This document shows, piece after piece, positions 6,874 through 13,166 of a stretch of DNA of 14,831 nt. The DNA comes from JAGQTE01 sp964648005 (lineage in GTDB: Bacteria > Actinomycetota > Acidimicrobiia > Acidimicrobiales > Acidimicrobilacustridaceae), in NCBI GenBank assembly GCA_964648005.1, contig CAZYKR010000089.1, positions 1 through 14,831 of the forward strand. The letters are read 5' to 3'. The notes under the pieces are model-generated. The model worked only from the letters and a program-made list of their open reading frames with translations, was not told the origin of the DNA and searched no databases. Each line of letters opens with the position of its first letter. The first letter of the stretch is position 1. The position numbers and the translations under genes were made by a program.

Positions 6874-7407
6874 ATGGCTGCACCCGGGTCGCCGGTGCCG
6901 GCCGACCGGTCGGGCGAGGTCTTCATCATCCGGCGGACGCGCGCGCAGCGGCGCGCCGGCGTGATGGGCTGGGCGTTGTTCGCCACGCCGATGCTGGCGC
7001 TGGTGCCGCTGCTGCCCGCGGACGACCGCGCCATCGTGCTGCTGGTCGTGGTCGTGTCCGGACTGCTGCTGGCCGGGTTCGACGCCGTCGTGCGACGCCA
7101 CGAGACGATCGAGGTCCACGTCGAGGGGTTGGCGTCGCGGGGTCGCCTGGTGCCCTGGTGGTCCATCGACGACCTGCGGGAGCGTCGCGTCCTCGGTGTG
7201 CGCACCGTGGAGCTGGTCGTCGCCGGCGCCCCCCTGCGACTTGCGTTACCTCGCAGCGGTCCGTTCGTGCGCAATCCGGGCTTCGACGCCGACCTCGCCC
7301 TCCTGCGCACGGCACTGGACGCCGCACGCGTCAGCGATCCCATCGTGTTGCCACCGTCGGTCGGCACGCGCAACGACGATGCCGCCGCGTCCGAGGCACG
7401 GCGGTGA
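6874..7407 (+). CDS. PH-like two-TM membrane protein, function unknown
   Basis: 177 residues, ATG at 6874, 10 nt after the moeA stop. A basic N-terminus (RRTRAQRR, 20-27) leads into two membrane helices (about 30-48 and 53-69). A beta-rich domain follows (about 75-150: ETIEVHVEGLASRGRLVPWW, then RVLGVRTVELVVAGAPLRLAL) that resembles small bacterial PH-like domains behind a TM hairpin. The last 25 residues look disordered. It lies tightly between moeA and moaA, so it is almost certainly co-transcribed, but no molybdenum role is known to me. A helper for the membrane side of the Glp/GlpR pair is only a guess. Confidence 0.65.
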   Translation: MAAPGSPVPADRSGEVFIIRRTRAQRRAGVMGWALFATPMLALVPLLPADDRAIVLLVVVVSGLLLAGFDAVVRRHETIEVHVEGLASRGRLVPWWSIDDLRERRVLGVRTVELVVAGAPLRLALPRSGPFVRNPGFDADLALLRTALDAARVSDPIVLPPSVGTRNDDAAASEARR

Positions 7408-7411
7408 CGCC

Positions 7412-8428
7412 ATGACGGCGCCCGAAGGTACGGGGCCGCTCATCGACGGCTTCGGCCGGGTGCACACCGACCTGCGGATCTCGATCACCGATCGGTGCAA
7501 CTTCCGCTGCACCTACTGCATGCCGACCGAAGGGATGCAGTGGCTGCCGCGGCCCGAGCTGTTGACCTACGAGGAGATCGAGCGCATCGCACGCGTCGCC
7601 GTCGCCCAGCTCGGCATCACCTCGATCCGCATCACGGGCGGGGAGCCGACCGTGCGCTCCCACCTGCCCGTGCTCGTCGCCAAGCTGGCGCGCCTGGGCG
7701 TCGATGTGGCGCTGACGACCAACGGCGCCACGCTGGCGTCGCAGGCGGCTGACCTTGCGGCCGCCGGCCTGCACCGCGTGAACATCTCGCTCGACACGCT
7801 GCAACCCGATCGCTTCGCCGCCATCACCAGGCGAGACGACCTCGAGCGCGTGCTGGCCGGCGTCGATGCGGCGGTGGCGGCGGGGCTCCAGCCGGTGAAG
7901 CTCAACGCCGTCATCGTGCGCGGGGTGAACGACGACGAGATCGAAGCGCTGGCGGCGTACGGGCGTGAGGTCGGCGCCGAGGTGCGCTTCATCGAGTTCA
8001 TGCCGCTCGACGGCGACGGCACGTGGGACGTGCAGGCCGTCGTGCCCGCCGCCGAGATCGTGGAGCGCCTCGATGCTGCCTTCGGGTTGGCGCCTGCCGA
8101 GGTGCGCGGCCACGAGCCGGCGGCGCGCCGCCGCTACGCGGACGGCCGAGGCGCCGTCGGCGTCATCGCCAGCGTCACGGACGCGTTCTGCGATCGGTGC
8201 GACCGGATCCGTCTCACCGCCGAAGGGCGGTTGCGGTCGTGCCTGTTCGCGCTCGACGAGGTCGATCTCCGCCAGGTGGTGCGCGACGCCGCGGTCGATG
8301 CTGGGTCGACGGATGCGGCGATCGCCTCCGCCATCCGCGGCGCCGTCGCCGACAAGTGGGCCGGCCACCACATCGCCCAGCCGGTGTTCGTCCGCCCGAG
8401 CAGATCGATGAGCCAGATCGGCGGCTGA
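7412..8428 (+). CDS. moaA: GTP 3',8-cyclase MoaA
   Basis: 338 residues, ATG 7412, 4 nt after the previous stop; the longer frame from 7196 overlaps the neighbour and is rejected. Radical-SAM enzyme turning GTP into 3',8-cyclo-GTP, first step of molybdopterin synthesis. N-terminal 4Fe-4S motif C29-xxx-C33-xx-C36 (DRCNFRCTYC), SAM-binding ITGGEP (74-79), NISLDTL (124-130), second cluster ligands C260, C263 and C277 (FCDRCDRIRLTAEGRLRSC), and the conserved GG at the very C-terminus needed for activity. Length normal. Works directly before MoaC, encoded next. Confidence 0.96.
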   Translation: MTAPEGTGPLIDGFGRVHTDLRISITDRCNFRCTYCMPTEGMQWLPRPELLTYEEIERIARVAVAQLGITSIRITGGEPTVRSHLPVLVAKLARLGVDVALTTNGATLASQAADLAAAGLHRVNISLDTLQPDRFAAITRRDDLERVLAGVDAAVAAGLQPVKLNAVIVRGVNDDEIEALAAYGREVGAEVRFIEFMPLDGDGTWDVQAVVPAAEIVERLDAAFGLAPAEVRGHEPAARRRYADGRGAVGVIASVTDAFCDRCDRIRLTAEGRLRSCLFALDEVDLRQVVRDAAVDAGSTDAAIASAIRGAVADKWAGHHIAQPVFVRPSRSMSQIGG

Positions 8429-8450
8429 CTCACGGCCGCCGTCCGGCTCC

Positions 8451-8464
8451 TACACTTGGTCGCC
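8451..8464 (+). promoter_or_regulatory. Possible leaderless promoter of moaC
   Basis: TACACT (8451-8456) matches the actinobacterial TANNNT -10 and is followed by 8 nt and then the moaC ATG, so transcription would begin at or next to the start codon. There is no Shine-Dalgarno sequence before moaC, which fits. No clear -35. It would give moaC a promoter of its own, separate from the galU run. Confidence 0.4.
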
Positions 8465-9043
8465 ATGCCCGACCGCGGACTCACCCACCTCGACCCGCTC
8501 GGCCGTGCGCGCATGGTCGACGTCACGCCGAAGGAGGCCTCGCACCGGCGGGCGACGGCCCGAGGCAAGGTCTTCATGCAGCCCGAGACCACGGCGCTCG
8601 TGGCCCGCGGCGCCATCAGCAAGGGCGACGTGCTCGCCGTGGCGCGCGTGGCGGGCATCCAGGCGGCGAAGCGCACACCCGACCTCATCCCGCTGTGCCA
8701 CCCCTTGCTCGTCGGGTCGGTGCTCGTGAACTTCCGCATCGAGGACACCTACGTCGAGGTCGAGGCCCAGGTCGACACGATCGACCGCACCGGCGTCGAG
8801 ATGGAGGCGTTGACGGCCTGCTCCATCGCCTGCTTGACCATCTACGACATGTGCAAGTCGGCCGACCGGTCGATGGTCATCGGTGACGTGACCCTGTGGG
8901 AGAAGACGGGCGGCCGCTCCGGACCCTACCGACGTGAGGCGTTCCTGGCCTCGGGTGCCACCGAGCATGCGGACCACCTGTCGGCGTCCTCGATCGAGGC
9001 GGCGATCGACGACGCGCTGGGCGAAGCCGGCTTCGAGAGCTGA
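8465..9043 (+). CDS. moaC: Cyclic pyranopterin monophosphate synthase MoaC
   Basis: 192 residues from ATG 8465 (MPDRGLTHLD); a TTG three codons earlier is unlikely. Converts 3',8-cyclo-GTP to cyclic pyranopterin monophosphate. Conserved blocks: MVDVTPKEASHRRATARG (17-34), PLCHPLLV (76-83), MEALTACSIACLTIYDMCKS (113-132) with the active-site Lys131, then DRSMVIGDVTLWEKTGGRSG. The core ends near 153; E. coli MoaC is about 160 residues, so this one carries some 30 extra C-terminal residues (SASSIEAAIDDALGEAGFES at the end), predicted helical. It is separated from moaA by 36 nt. moaB, moaD and moaE are not in the window. Confidence 0.95.
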   Translation: MPDRGLTHLDPLGRARMVDVTPKEASHRRATARGKVFMQPETTALVARGAISKGDVLAVARVAGIQAAKRTPDLIPLCHPLLVGSVLVNFRIEDTYVEVEAQVDTIDRTGVEMEALTACSIACLTIYDMCKSADRSMVIGDVTLWEKTGGRSGPYRREAFLASGATEHADHLSASSIEAAIDDALGEAGFES

Positions 9044-9244
9044 GCTCGACGCACCGTCCCTCCCGCGCCACTCCTTGCGAGCGGATGGCGACCCACCCGG
9101 CCGAAGGTGGCGAACCTGTTGATTTCGTAGTAGGAATGTAACAAGCGGGTGGAGCTGCTGGAGGCCGGGTTTCGGTGCCGTCAGGTCCACCATCCAGGCA
9201 CACGACGTGACTATCGTCACCCGACAGCAAAGGAAAGCAGGAGC
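9044..9244 (+). promoter_or_regulatory. Intergenic region with AT-rich patch and GTGAC-N4-GTCAC palindrome upstream of the GlpR-like gene
   Basis: 201 nt without a gene. An AT-rich patch at about 9117-9143 (TGTTGATTTCG, then TAGTAGGAATGTAACA) stands out and forms an imperfect inverted repeat with TGTT/AACA ends; it holds a TTGATT that could serve as -35. Further on, GTGAC-TATC-GTCAC (9207-9220) is a perfect 5-bp inverted repeat about 25 nt before the GTG start, suited to a regulator site or to a -10 region. Probably the GlpR-like/translin promoter; exact elements not resolved. Confidence 0.35.
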
Positions 9245-9748
9245 GTGGCATACGTGATTCTGCTCATCCTCGGTGCGATGTGGGCCGGCGTGGGGATCAG
9301 CTGGCTCCGGTCTCGCACCGGGCAACGGGGGACCAATTCCATCTCGGCGTTCAGCAACCACCTGACGGTGCTGGCGCGCACCTCACCGGCCCGCTCCGGG
9401 CTGGCCGTCGTCGACGGTGGCGGCCGATCGCCGCAGGCACGGGGGGTCCCGTACGGATCGCCCGGCCGCATGAACCGGCAGCAGGTCCACAAGCGGCGCC
9501 GCGACGTCTTGCTGTCGTTGGCAGGGGGCACCTCGATCTCGCTGCTGCTGGCACTCGTCGCCGGTGGGATCTTCGTGGTCACGACCGTCGTCGGGCTGGC
9601 GCTCACCGGTGCCTATGTGGCGCTGCTGATCCGCATGCAGAAGATGGCTGCCGAGCGGCAGGCCAAGGTCCGGTACCTGCCGCAGGTGCACGAGCCCGAC
9701 GCGGTCGACGAGCGACCGGTGCTCGTCCTGCAGCGCTCGGCCAACTGA
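9245..9748 (+). CDS. GlpR/SepX-like membrane protein (candidate gephyrin-like receptor)
   Basis: 167 residues from GTG 9245, with AAAGGA and GGAG just upstream; a 9149 start would run through the regulatory region. Layout: N-terminal TM (3-20), linker with SISAFSNHLTVLAR (32-45), basic stretch VHKRRRDVLL (81-90), long hydrophobic region (91-129) forming one or two TMs, then a charged tail with KMAAERQAKVRYLP. This is the plan of actinobacterial GlpR (SepX in Streptomyces), which anchors the MoeA-like Glp to the divisome; mycobacterial Rv0996 sits in the same galU/moeA neighbourhood. This version is much shorter, with little disordered tail. Assignment rests on topology, the basic-TM block and synteny, not alignment. 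Confidence 0.5.
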   Translation: MAYVILLILGAMWAGVGISWLRSRTGQRGTNSISAFSNHLTVLARTSPARSGLAVVDGGGRSPQARGVPYGSPGRMNRQQVHKRRRDVLLSLAGGTSISLLLALVAGGIFVVTTVVGLALTGAYVALLIRMQKMAAERQAKVRYLPQVHEPDAVDERPVLVLQRSAN

Positions 9749-9764
9749 TCGACGGACCTGCGCG

Positions 9765-10424
9765 ATGACGTCGGCCGATGCCGGCTCCGGTGCGTCGACA
9801 CGCCGTGACCGTCTCGACGCCGTCATCGCCACCGTGACCGGCGACCTCGACGCGGCGCATGCCGCCCGCGAGGCGGGATTGCCCGCCTGCCGTCGCGCCA
9901 TCCGGGCCGCCGGCAGTTCGATTCGTGCGACCCACCGACTCGAGTTCGACCGCGCGGAGCTGCTGCTGGCGGAGTCGGAGCAGGAGATCCGAGCTGCTCA
10001 AGCGGCGCTGGCGCCGTTTCCTGCGTTGGTGCACGCCGGCTTCCTCGCCGACGCCGAGAAGGAGTTCGTCGAGGCGCGGCTGGTCCTGGCGTTCGTCCGT
10101 GACGAGGAGCTCCCTGGCCCCGACGAGCTGGCTGTCGGTGCCGTGGCGTGGATGAAGGGCCTGGCCGAAGCGGCGAGCGAGCTGCGACGGCACCTGCTCG
10201 ATCGGTTGCGCGGCGGCGATCTGGCCCGTGGCGAAGAGCTGCTCGGCGTCATGGACGACGCGTACGACGCCTTGGTGCGCGTCGATTACCCGGACGCCAT
10301 CACCGCCGGCTTGCGCCGCACGCTCGACGCCTTGCGCGCCGTCCTCGAACGCACCCGCGGCGACGTCACGACGACGGTCCTGCAGACGCGGCTCCAGCGA
10401 TCGATCGACGCCGCCTCGGCCTGA
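9765..10424 (+). CDS. Translin-family protein
   Basis: 219 residues, ATG 9765, 16 nt after the previous stop. All-helical. Blocks characteristic of prokaryotic translin homologues: SIRATHRLEFDRAELLL (52-68), AGFLADAEKEFVEARLVL (91-108), ELAVGAVAWMKGLAEAASEL (121-140) with RRHLLD after it, DDAYDALVRVDYPDAITAGL (164-183), and RAVLERTRGDVTTTVL near the end. Eukaryotic translin and TRAX bind and cut small RNA or single-stranded DNA as octamers; TRAX carries the catalytic acids. Glu/Asp are present in the right helices here, but catalysis cannot be judged by eye. The bacterial members have no settled function. Last gene of the plus-strand run, before a strong hairpin. Confidence 0.75.
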   Translation: MTSADAGSGASTRRDRLDAVIATVTGDLDAAHAAREAGLPACRRAIRAAGSSIRATHRLEFDRAELLLAESEQEIRAAQAALAPFPALVHAGFLADAEKEFVEARLVLAFVRDEELPGPDELAVGAVAWMKGLAEAASELRRHLLDRLRGGDLARGEELLGVMDDAYDALVRVDYPDAITAGLRRTLDALRAVLERTRGDVTTTVLQTRLQRSIDAASA

Positions 10425-10438
10425 CCTGGGACGCGACC

Positions 10439-10464
10439 GGGGCGGGCTCGTCCGAGCCCGCCCC
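10439..10464. terminator. Strong GC hairpin between convergent genes
   Basis: GGGGCGGGCTCG (10439-10450), TC, CGAGCCCGCCCC (10453-10464): 12-bp perfect stem, effectively with a 4-nt loop. An outer GACCGGGG...CCCCGGTC pairing could extend it. It begins 14 nt past the translin-like stop and ends about 40 nt from the stop of the convergent CAP gene, so it can end transcription from both sides. No T-run, as is common in high-GC actinobacteria. Confidence 0.75.
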
Positions 10465-10506
10465 GTACGCCCCCGGTCGTGATGCCGGCGCTCGGTCCGT
10501 GATCGC

Positions 10507-10992
10507 TCAGAGCTGCATGAACTCCTGCACGACCCACATGCAGCCCCGGCTGTCCGTGAACACGGCGACGGCCCAGTGGTTGTACTTGGAGTTCAAGAGG
10601 TTGGCCCGGTGTCCCGGTGAGTTCATCAGCGCGTTGTGGATGGCGTCGATGCTGACGCCGCAGCCCATGCCGACGTTCTCGCCCAGCAGCTTCCAGTTGT
10701 AGGGGTTCCCCGCCGCCAGATCCGAGTGGCTGATGCCGCCGTTGGCGGCCATCTGCTGAGCCCAGGCCATCGCCTTCTGGTAGAGCGGGCCGTTGTCCTG
10801 GAACATCGGCAGGCCCACCGCAGCGCGGGCGTTGCGGGTGAGCTCCGTCATGCGGGCTTCTTGTTCGTTGCAGGCCGTGAGGAGCAGGCCCATCGCGACG
10901 ACGAGTGCGCCGACGCGCCACAGGCGGCTGCGCCGTCGGGGCGACCGGCGGGTGGTCGCGCCGGTCGCGGGGGTGAGGGTGGAGGTGGTCAT
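10507..10992 (-). CDS. CAP-domain (SCP/PR-1-like) lipoprotein
   Basis: 161 residues from ATG 10992; an in-frame ATG at 11034 would add 14 residues to an already long basic n-region. Arg-rich stretch (TTRRSPRRRSRLWR), hydrophobic core and LLLTAC lipobox (lipidated Cys42) show an exported lipoprotein. The CAP domain follows: NGGISHSDL (His of the tetrad), LLGENVG (Glu), NALMNSPGHRANLLNSKYNH (second His) and MWVVQEF at the end. Cys111 and Cys151 can form a disulphide. Bacterial CAP proteins of this small type are widespread in Actinobacteria and mostly uncharacterised. A CRP-type palindrome lies about 150 nt upstream. Convergent with the translin-like gene. Confidence 0.88.
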   Translation of the reverse strand: MTTSTLTPATGATTRRSPRRRSRLWRVGALVVAMGLLLTACNEQEARMTELTRNARAAVGLPMFQDNGPLYQKAMAWAQQMAANGGISHSDLAAGNPYNWKLLGENVGMGCGVSIDAIHNALMNSPGHRANLLNSKYNHWAVAVFTDSRGCMWVVQEFMQL

Positions 10993-11139
10993 GGGTTGTA
11001 CTTCGGCGCTGAAAACGCTGGCCTTGAACGCCATTCGGCCGCTCTGGGGTAGGTCGAACGGCCCAGATCAGGCGATCCCATGATGTTGCAGGTCAGCGGG
11101 ACGGCGCGCGCTGCTTGTCGCTGAAGGCGAAAGTCATCG

Positions 11140-11155
11140 TGTGACGAACTTCACA
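11140..11155. promoter_or_regulatory. Candidate CRP/GlxR-type site TGTGA-N6-TCACA
   Basis: TGTGA (11140-11144), six bases, TCACA (11151-11155), a perfect match to the classic CRP-family consensus that actinobacterial Crp/GlxR also use. It overlaps the stop codon of the saccharopine-dehydrogenase-like gene and lies upstream of the CAP lipoprotein on the same strand, in a 158-nt space (10993-11150) that otherwise shows no gene. A chance match is possible, since part of it lies in coding sequence. Confidence 0.45.
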
Positions 11156-12389
11156 ACGCGAGCTCGACGGCTTCCGAGGTGCCGTCGGGGAGCACGTGCT
11201 CGATGTGGATCGGGACGCCGCCGGTGCCCTCGCCCGCGATCCCGAAGTGCCCGATCACCTCGCTGGCAAGCGCCATCAGCTCGAGCGGGTCGACCACGGC
11301 TTCCGGCGGATGCACGCCGGGGATCGTGACGCTCCCGCGGGCCAGGAGAACAGCACCGAGCGCGGCGGGGATGCCCGTGCCCTCACCAGCGCCGGCGCCG
11401 CCCGCCGACGAGAGCGAGAACACATAGGTGTGCTCGGCGCCGTCCGACGTGCCGCGCACGATGATCTTCAGGCAACCGGCGGGCTCGGTGACGCCCGCCT
11501 CGGCGAGCAGGCGCGGGCGCGCCGCCAGGATCTCGGCGACCCAGTCGTCGACCGGCAGGTCGGCGATGGCGGCATCCGGGTGCTCGGCCAGGCCCTGGCG
11601 CACCACGGCCATCGTGTGCTCGAAGTAGGTGAGTGGGAACACGACGCCCATGTTCGTGGCGCGGCGCAGCCCGGGGAGATGGCGGGGGAGCGTGATCGTC
11701 TCGGGGTGCGGGTAGGGGAACACGGGGAAGGTGCCGACGTCGCGGAAGTCGGTCTCGATGACGTAGGCCTGCCCGCTCGGCTCCAGGAGGCGCACCGTCG
11801 TCAGCTCGCCGTCGATGAACAGCGGGACGTCGTTGACCATGGCATGGATGCGGTGCTTGACCACGGCCGCCCCCTCGTCGGGCTCGCCGCCGTGGTTGTG
11901 CATGATGTCGACGGCGGTGACCTCATCGAGCAGGTGATCGGCGGCATAGCGGACCAACACGTTGGCCAGCCCCGGCGAGTTGCCCATGCCGATGATCGCC
12001 GGCACGCCGGCGGCCCGGGCGGCGTCGTCGAGCTCGAGCTGGGCAAGGGTGGCATCGAGGTCGTCGCAGACATCGACGAATGCCACGCCGGCACTGATGG
12101 CCGCAGCGAGCACCGGCGCGCCGAACCGGTAGAAGGGGCCGATGCAGCTCACCGCCACCGTGGCGCCGTCGAGCAGGCGCGCCAGGTCGGCCGGGTCGGT
12201 GGCGTCGACGCTGACCCCCGAGACGCCCGACCGGCCCAGGTCGACCTGCAGCGCAGCGGCGGCGGCCGCCGCCTCGTCCCCGCGCAGGTCGGCGACCACG
12301 ACCTCGTCGAACCAGCCGCCGCAGGCGACGGCTCGTGCTGCCACGCTGCCGATGCCTCCGCAGCCGCCCAGCACCACGACCTTGCTCAT
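11151..12389 (-). CDS. Saccharopine dehydrogenase-like oxidoreductase
   Basis: 412 residues, ATG 12389 with GGGAG 6-7 nt upstream. N-terminal Rossmann domain with VVVLGGCGGIGSVAARAV (4-21) and an Asp after strand 2 (VVVADLR); ATVAVSCIGPFYRFGAPVLA and AGVAFVDVCDD are typical of the saccharopine-dehydrogenase NADP-binding family. GMGNSPGLANVLVRYAA and a catalytic/dimer domain follow, ending in a C-terminal beta region. Family members reduce or oxidise diverse imino/amino substrates; the real substrate is unknown, and lysine metabolism should not be assumed. Divergent from a TetR gene 73 nt away, which is likely its regulator. Confidence 0.82.
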   Translation of the reverse strand: MSKVVVLGGCGGIGSVAARAVACGGWFDEVVVADLRGDEAAAAAAALQVDLGRSGVSGVSVDATDPADLARLLDGATVAVSCIGPFYRFGAPVLAAAISAGVAFVDVCDDLDATLAQLELDDAARAAGVPAIIGMGNSPGLANVLVRYAADHLLDEVTAVDIMHNHGGEPDEGAAVVKHRIHAMVNDVPLFIDGELTTVRLLEPSGQAYVIETDFRDVGTFPVFPYPHPETITLPRHLPGLRRATNMGVVFPLTYFEHTMAVVRQGLAEHPDAAIADLPVDDWVAEILAARPRLLAEAGVTEPAGCLKIIVRGTSDGAEHTYVFSLSSAGGAGAGEGTGIPAALGAVLLARGSVTIPGVHPPEAVVDPLELMALASEVIGHFGIAGEGTGGVPIHIEHVLPDGTSEAVELAL

Positions 12390-12422
12390 GCTCGCTCCCG
12401 CCTGTCGTCGCCCCGCTGGGCG

Positions 12423-12464
12423 ATGCTTGTGTTCCTTACGATGTAAGCATACGCTGTAAGGCAT
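12423..12464. promoter_or_regulatory. Divergent operator/promoter with repeated TGTAAG half-sites
   Basis: In the 73-nt space between the oxidoreductase and tetR: CTTAC-GAT-GTAAG (12435-12447), direct repeats TGTAAGCAT (12442-12450) and TGTAAGGCAT (12455-12464), and outer arms CCTTAC (12434-12439)/GTAAGG (12456-12461). TACGCT (12450-12455), 7 nt before the tetR ATG, fits a -10 of a leaderless transcript. The patch is AT-rich against its surroundings. TetR proteins usually bind such inverted repeats between themselves and a divergent target. Confidence 0.6.
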
Positions 12465-13101
12465 GGCAAGGGCGCAGGTCGGACTCGACCGATCCATGGT
12501 GCTGGACGCGGCACTGGCCGTCATCGATCGGGACGGCCTCGAGGCGCTGACGATGCGCCGCCTGGCGCGCGACCTCGGTGTCGAGCCCATGTCGCTCTAC
12601 CACTGGGTGGCGAACAAGGACGACCTCCTCGACGGGGTGGTCGAGCAGGTGTGCGCGCAGTACCCGTCGCTCGACACGCTCTCGGGGACGTGGCGACAGC
12701 GGGTCGAGGCGTACCTGCGCGGTATGCGGACCGTGCTGTTGGCCCATCCGGGAGCTGTCGTGCTCGTGGCGTCGCGGCCGATGATGACGACGGGGACGGT
12801 GGCGGTGGCCGAGTCGGCACTCGACGGACTGGTCACCGCCGGCTTCGCCGAGGACGACGCCGCCGCGGTGCTGCACGTGCTGTTGACCTTCGTCCTGGGG
12901 CATGCCCTCGGGCAGGTGGGCAGCACGGGTGGCGTGGGTGATCGGGACGGCGCGTCCGTCGCCGCGTTCCGCTCGTCGGTCCCGGCCACGGCAGCCCCCC
13001 ACTTCGCCGCCACGCTCGGGCGCGGCGCGGACTACGACACCGAGTTCGCCCTGGGGGTGCAAGCACTGCTCGACGGGCTGGCGCCACGCCGTCGACGGTG
13101 A
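12463..13101 (+). CDS. TetR-family regulator with TetR-type C-terminal domain
   Basis: 212 residues, ATG 12463, no RBS but a -10-like TACGCT 7 nt upstream. HTH at about 29-51 (LTMRRLARDLGVEPMSLYHW) followed by VANKDDLLDGV; MSLYHWVANKDDLL is typical of the subgroup with a TetR-like all-helical C-terminal domain (about 75-205). Repression of itself and of the divergent oxidoreductase through the shared operator is the simplest model. Ligand unknown. The C-terminal RRRR is followed by a TGA that overlaps a possible GTG of the next frame. Confidence 0.88.
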   Translation: MARAQVGLDRSMVLDAALAVIDRDGLEALTMRRLARDLGVEPMSLYHWVANKDDLLDGVVEQVCAQYPSLDTLSGTWRQRVEAYLRGMRTVLLAHPGAVVLVASRPMMTTGTVAVAESALDGLVTAGFAEDDAAAVLHVLLTFVLGHALGQVGSTGGVGDRDGASVAAFRSSVPATAAPHFAATLGRGADYDTEFALGVQALLDGLAPRRRR

Positions 13102-13118
13102 CGACTCGTCGCCCCGTC

Positions 13119-13154
<36 letters not shown>

Positions 13155-13166
13155 TACGATCCGTCG
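13155..13166 (+). promoter_or_regulatory. Possible leaderless promoter of the 415-residue protein gene
   Basis: TACGAT (13155-13160) with 6 nt to the ATG at 13167, the spacing expected for leaderless transcription; no Shine-Dalgarno sequence. The tandem repeat occupies the spacer/-35 position. Confidence 0.4.

Noticed and set aside
5682..7373. 563-codon minus-strand frame opposite moeA
   Set aside because: Low-complexity His/Arg/Gly composition typical of antisense frames in high-GC DNA; moeA motifs are unambiguous on the plus strand.
10989..11081. 30-codon minus-strand frame whose TGA overlaps the CAP gene ATG (ATGA)
   Set aside because: Suggestive of a coupled leader peptide, but no RBS or conservation can be shown; kept only as a hint favouring the 10992 start.
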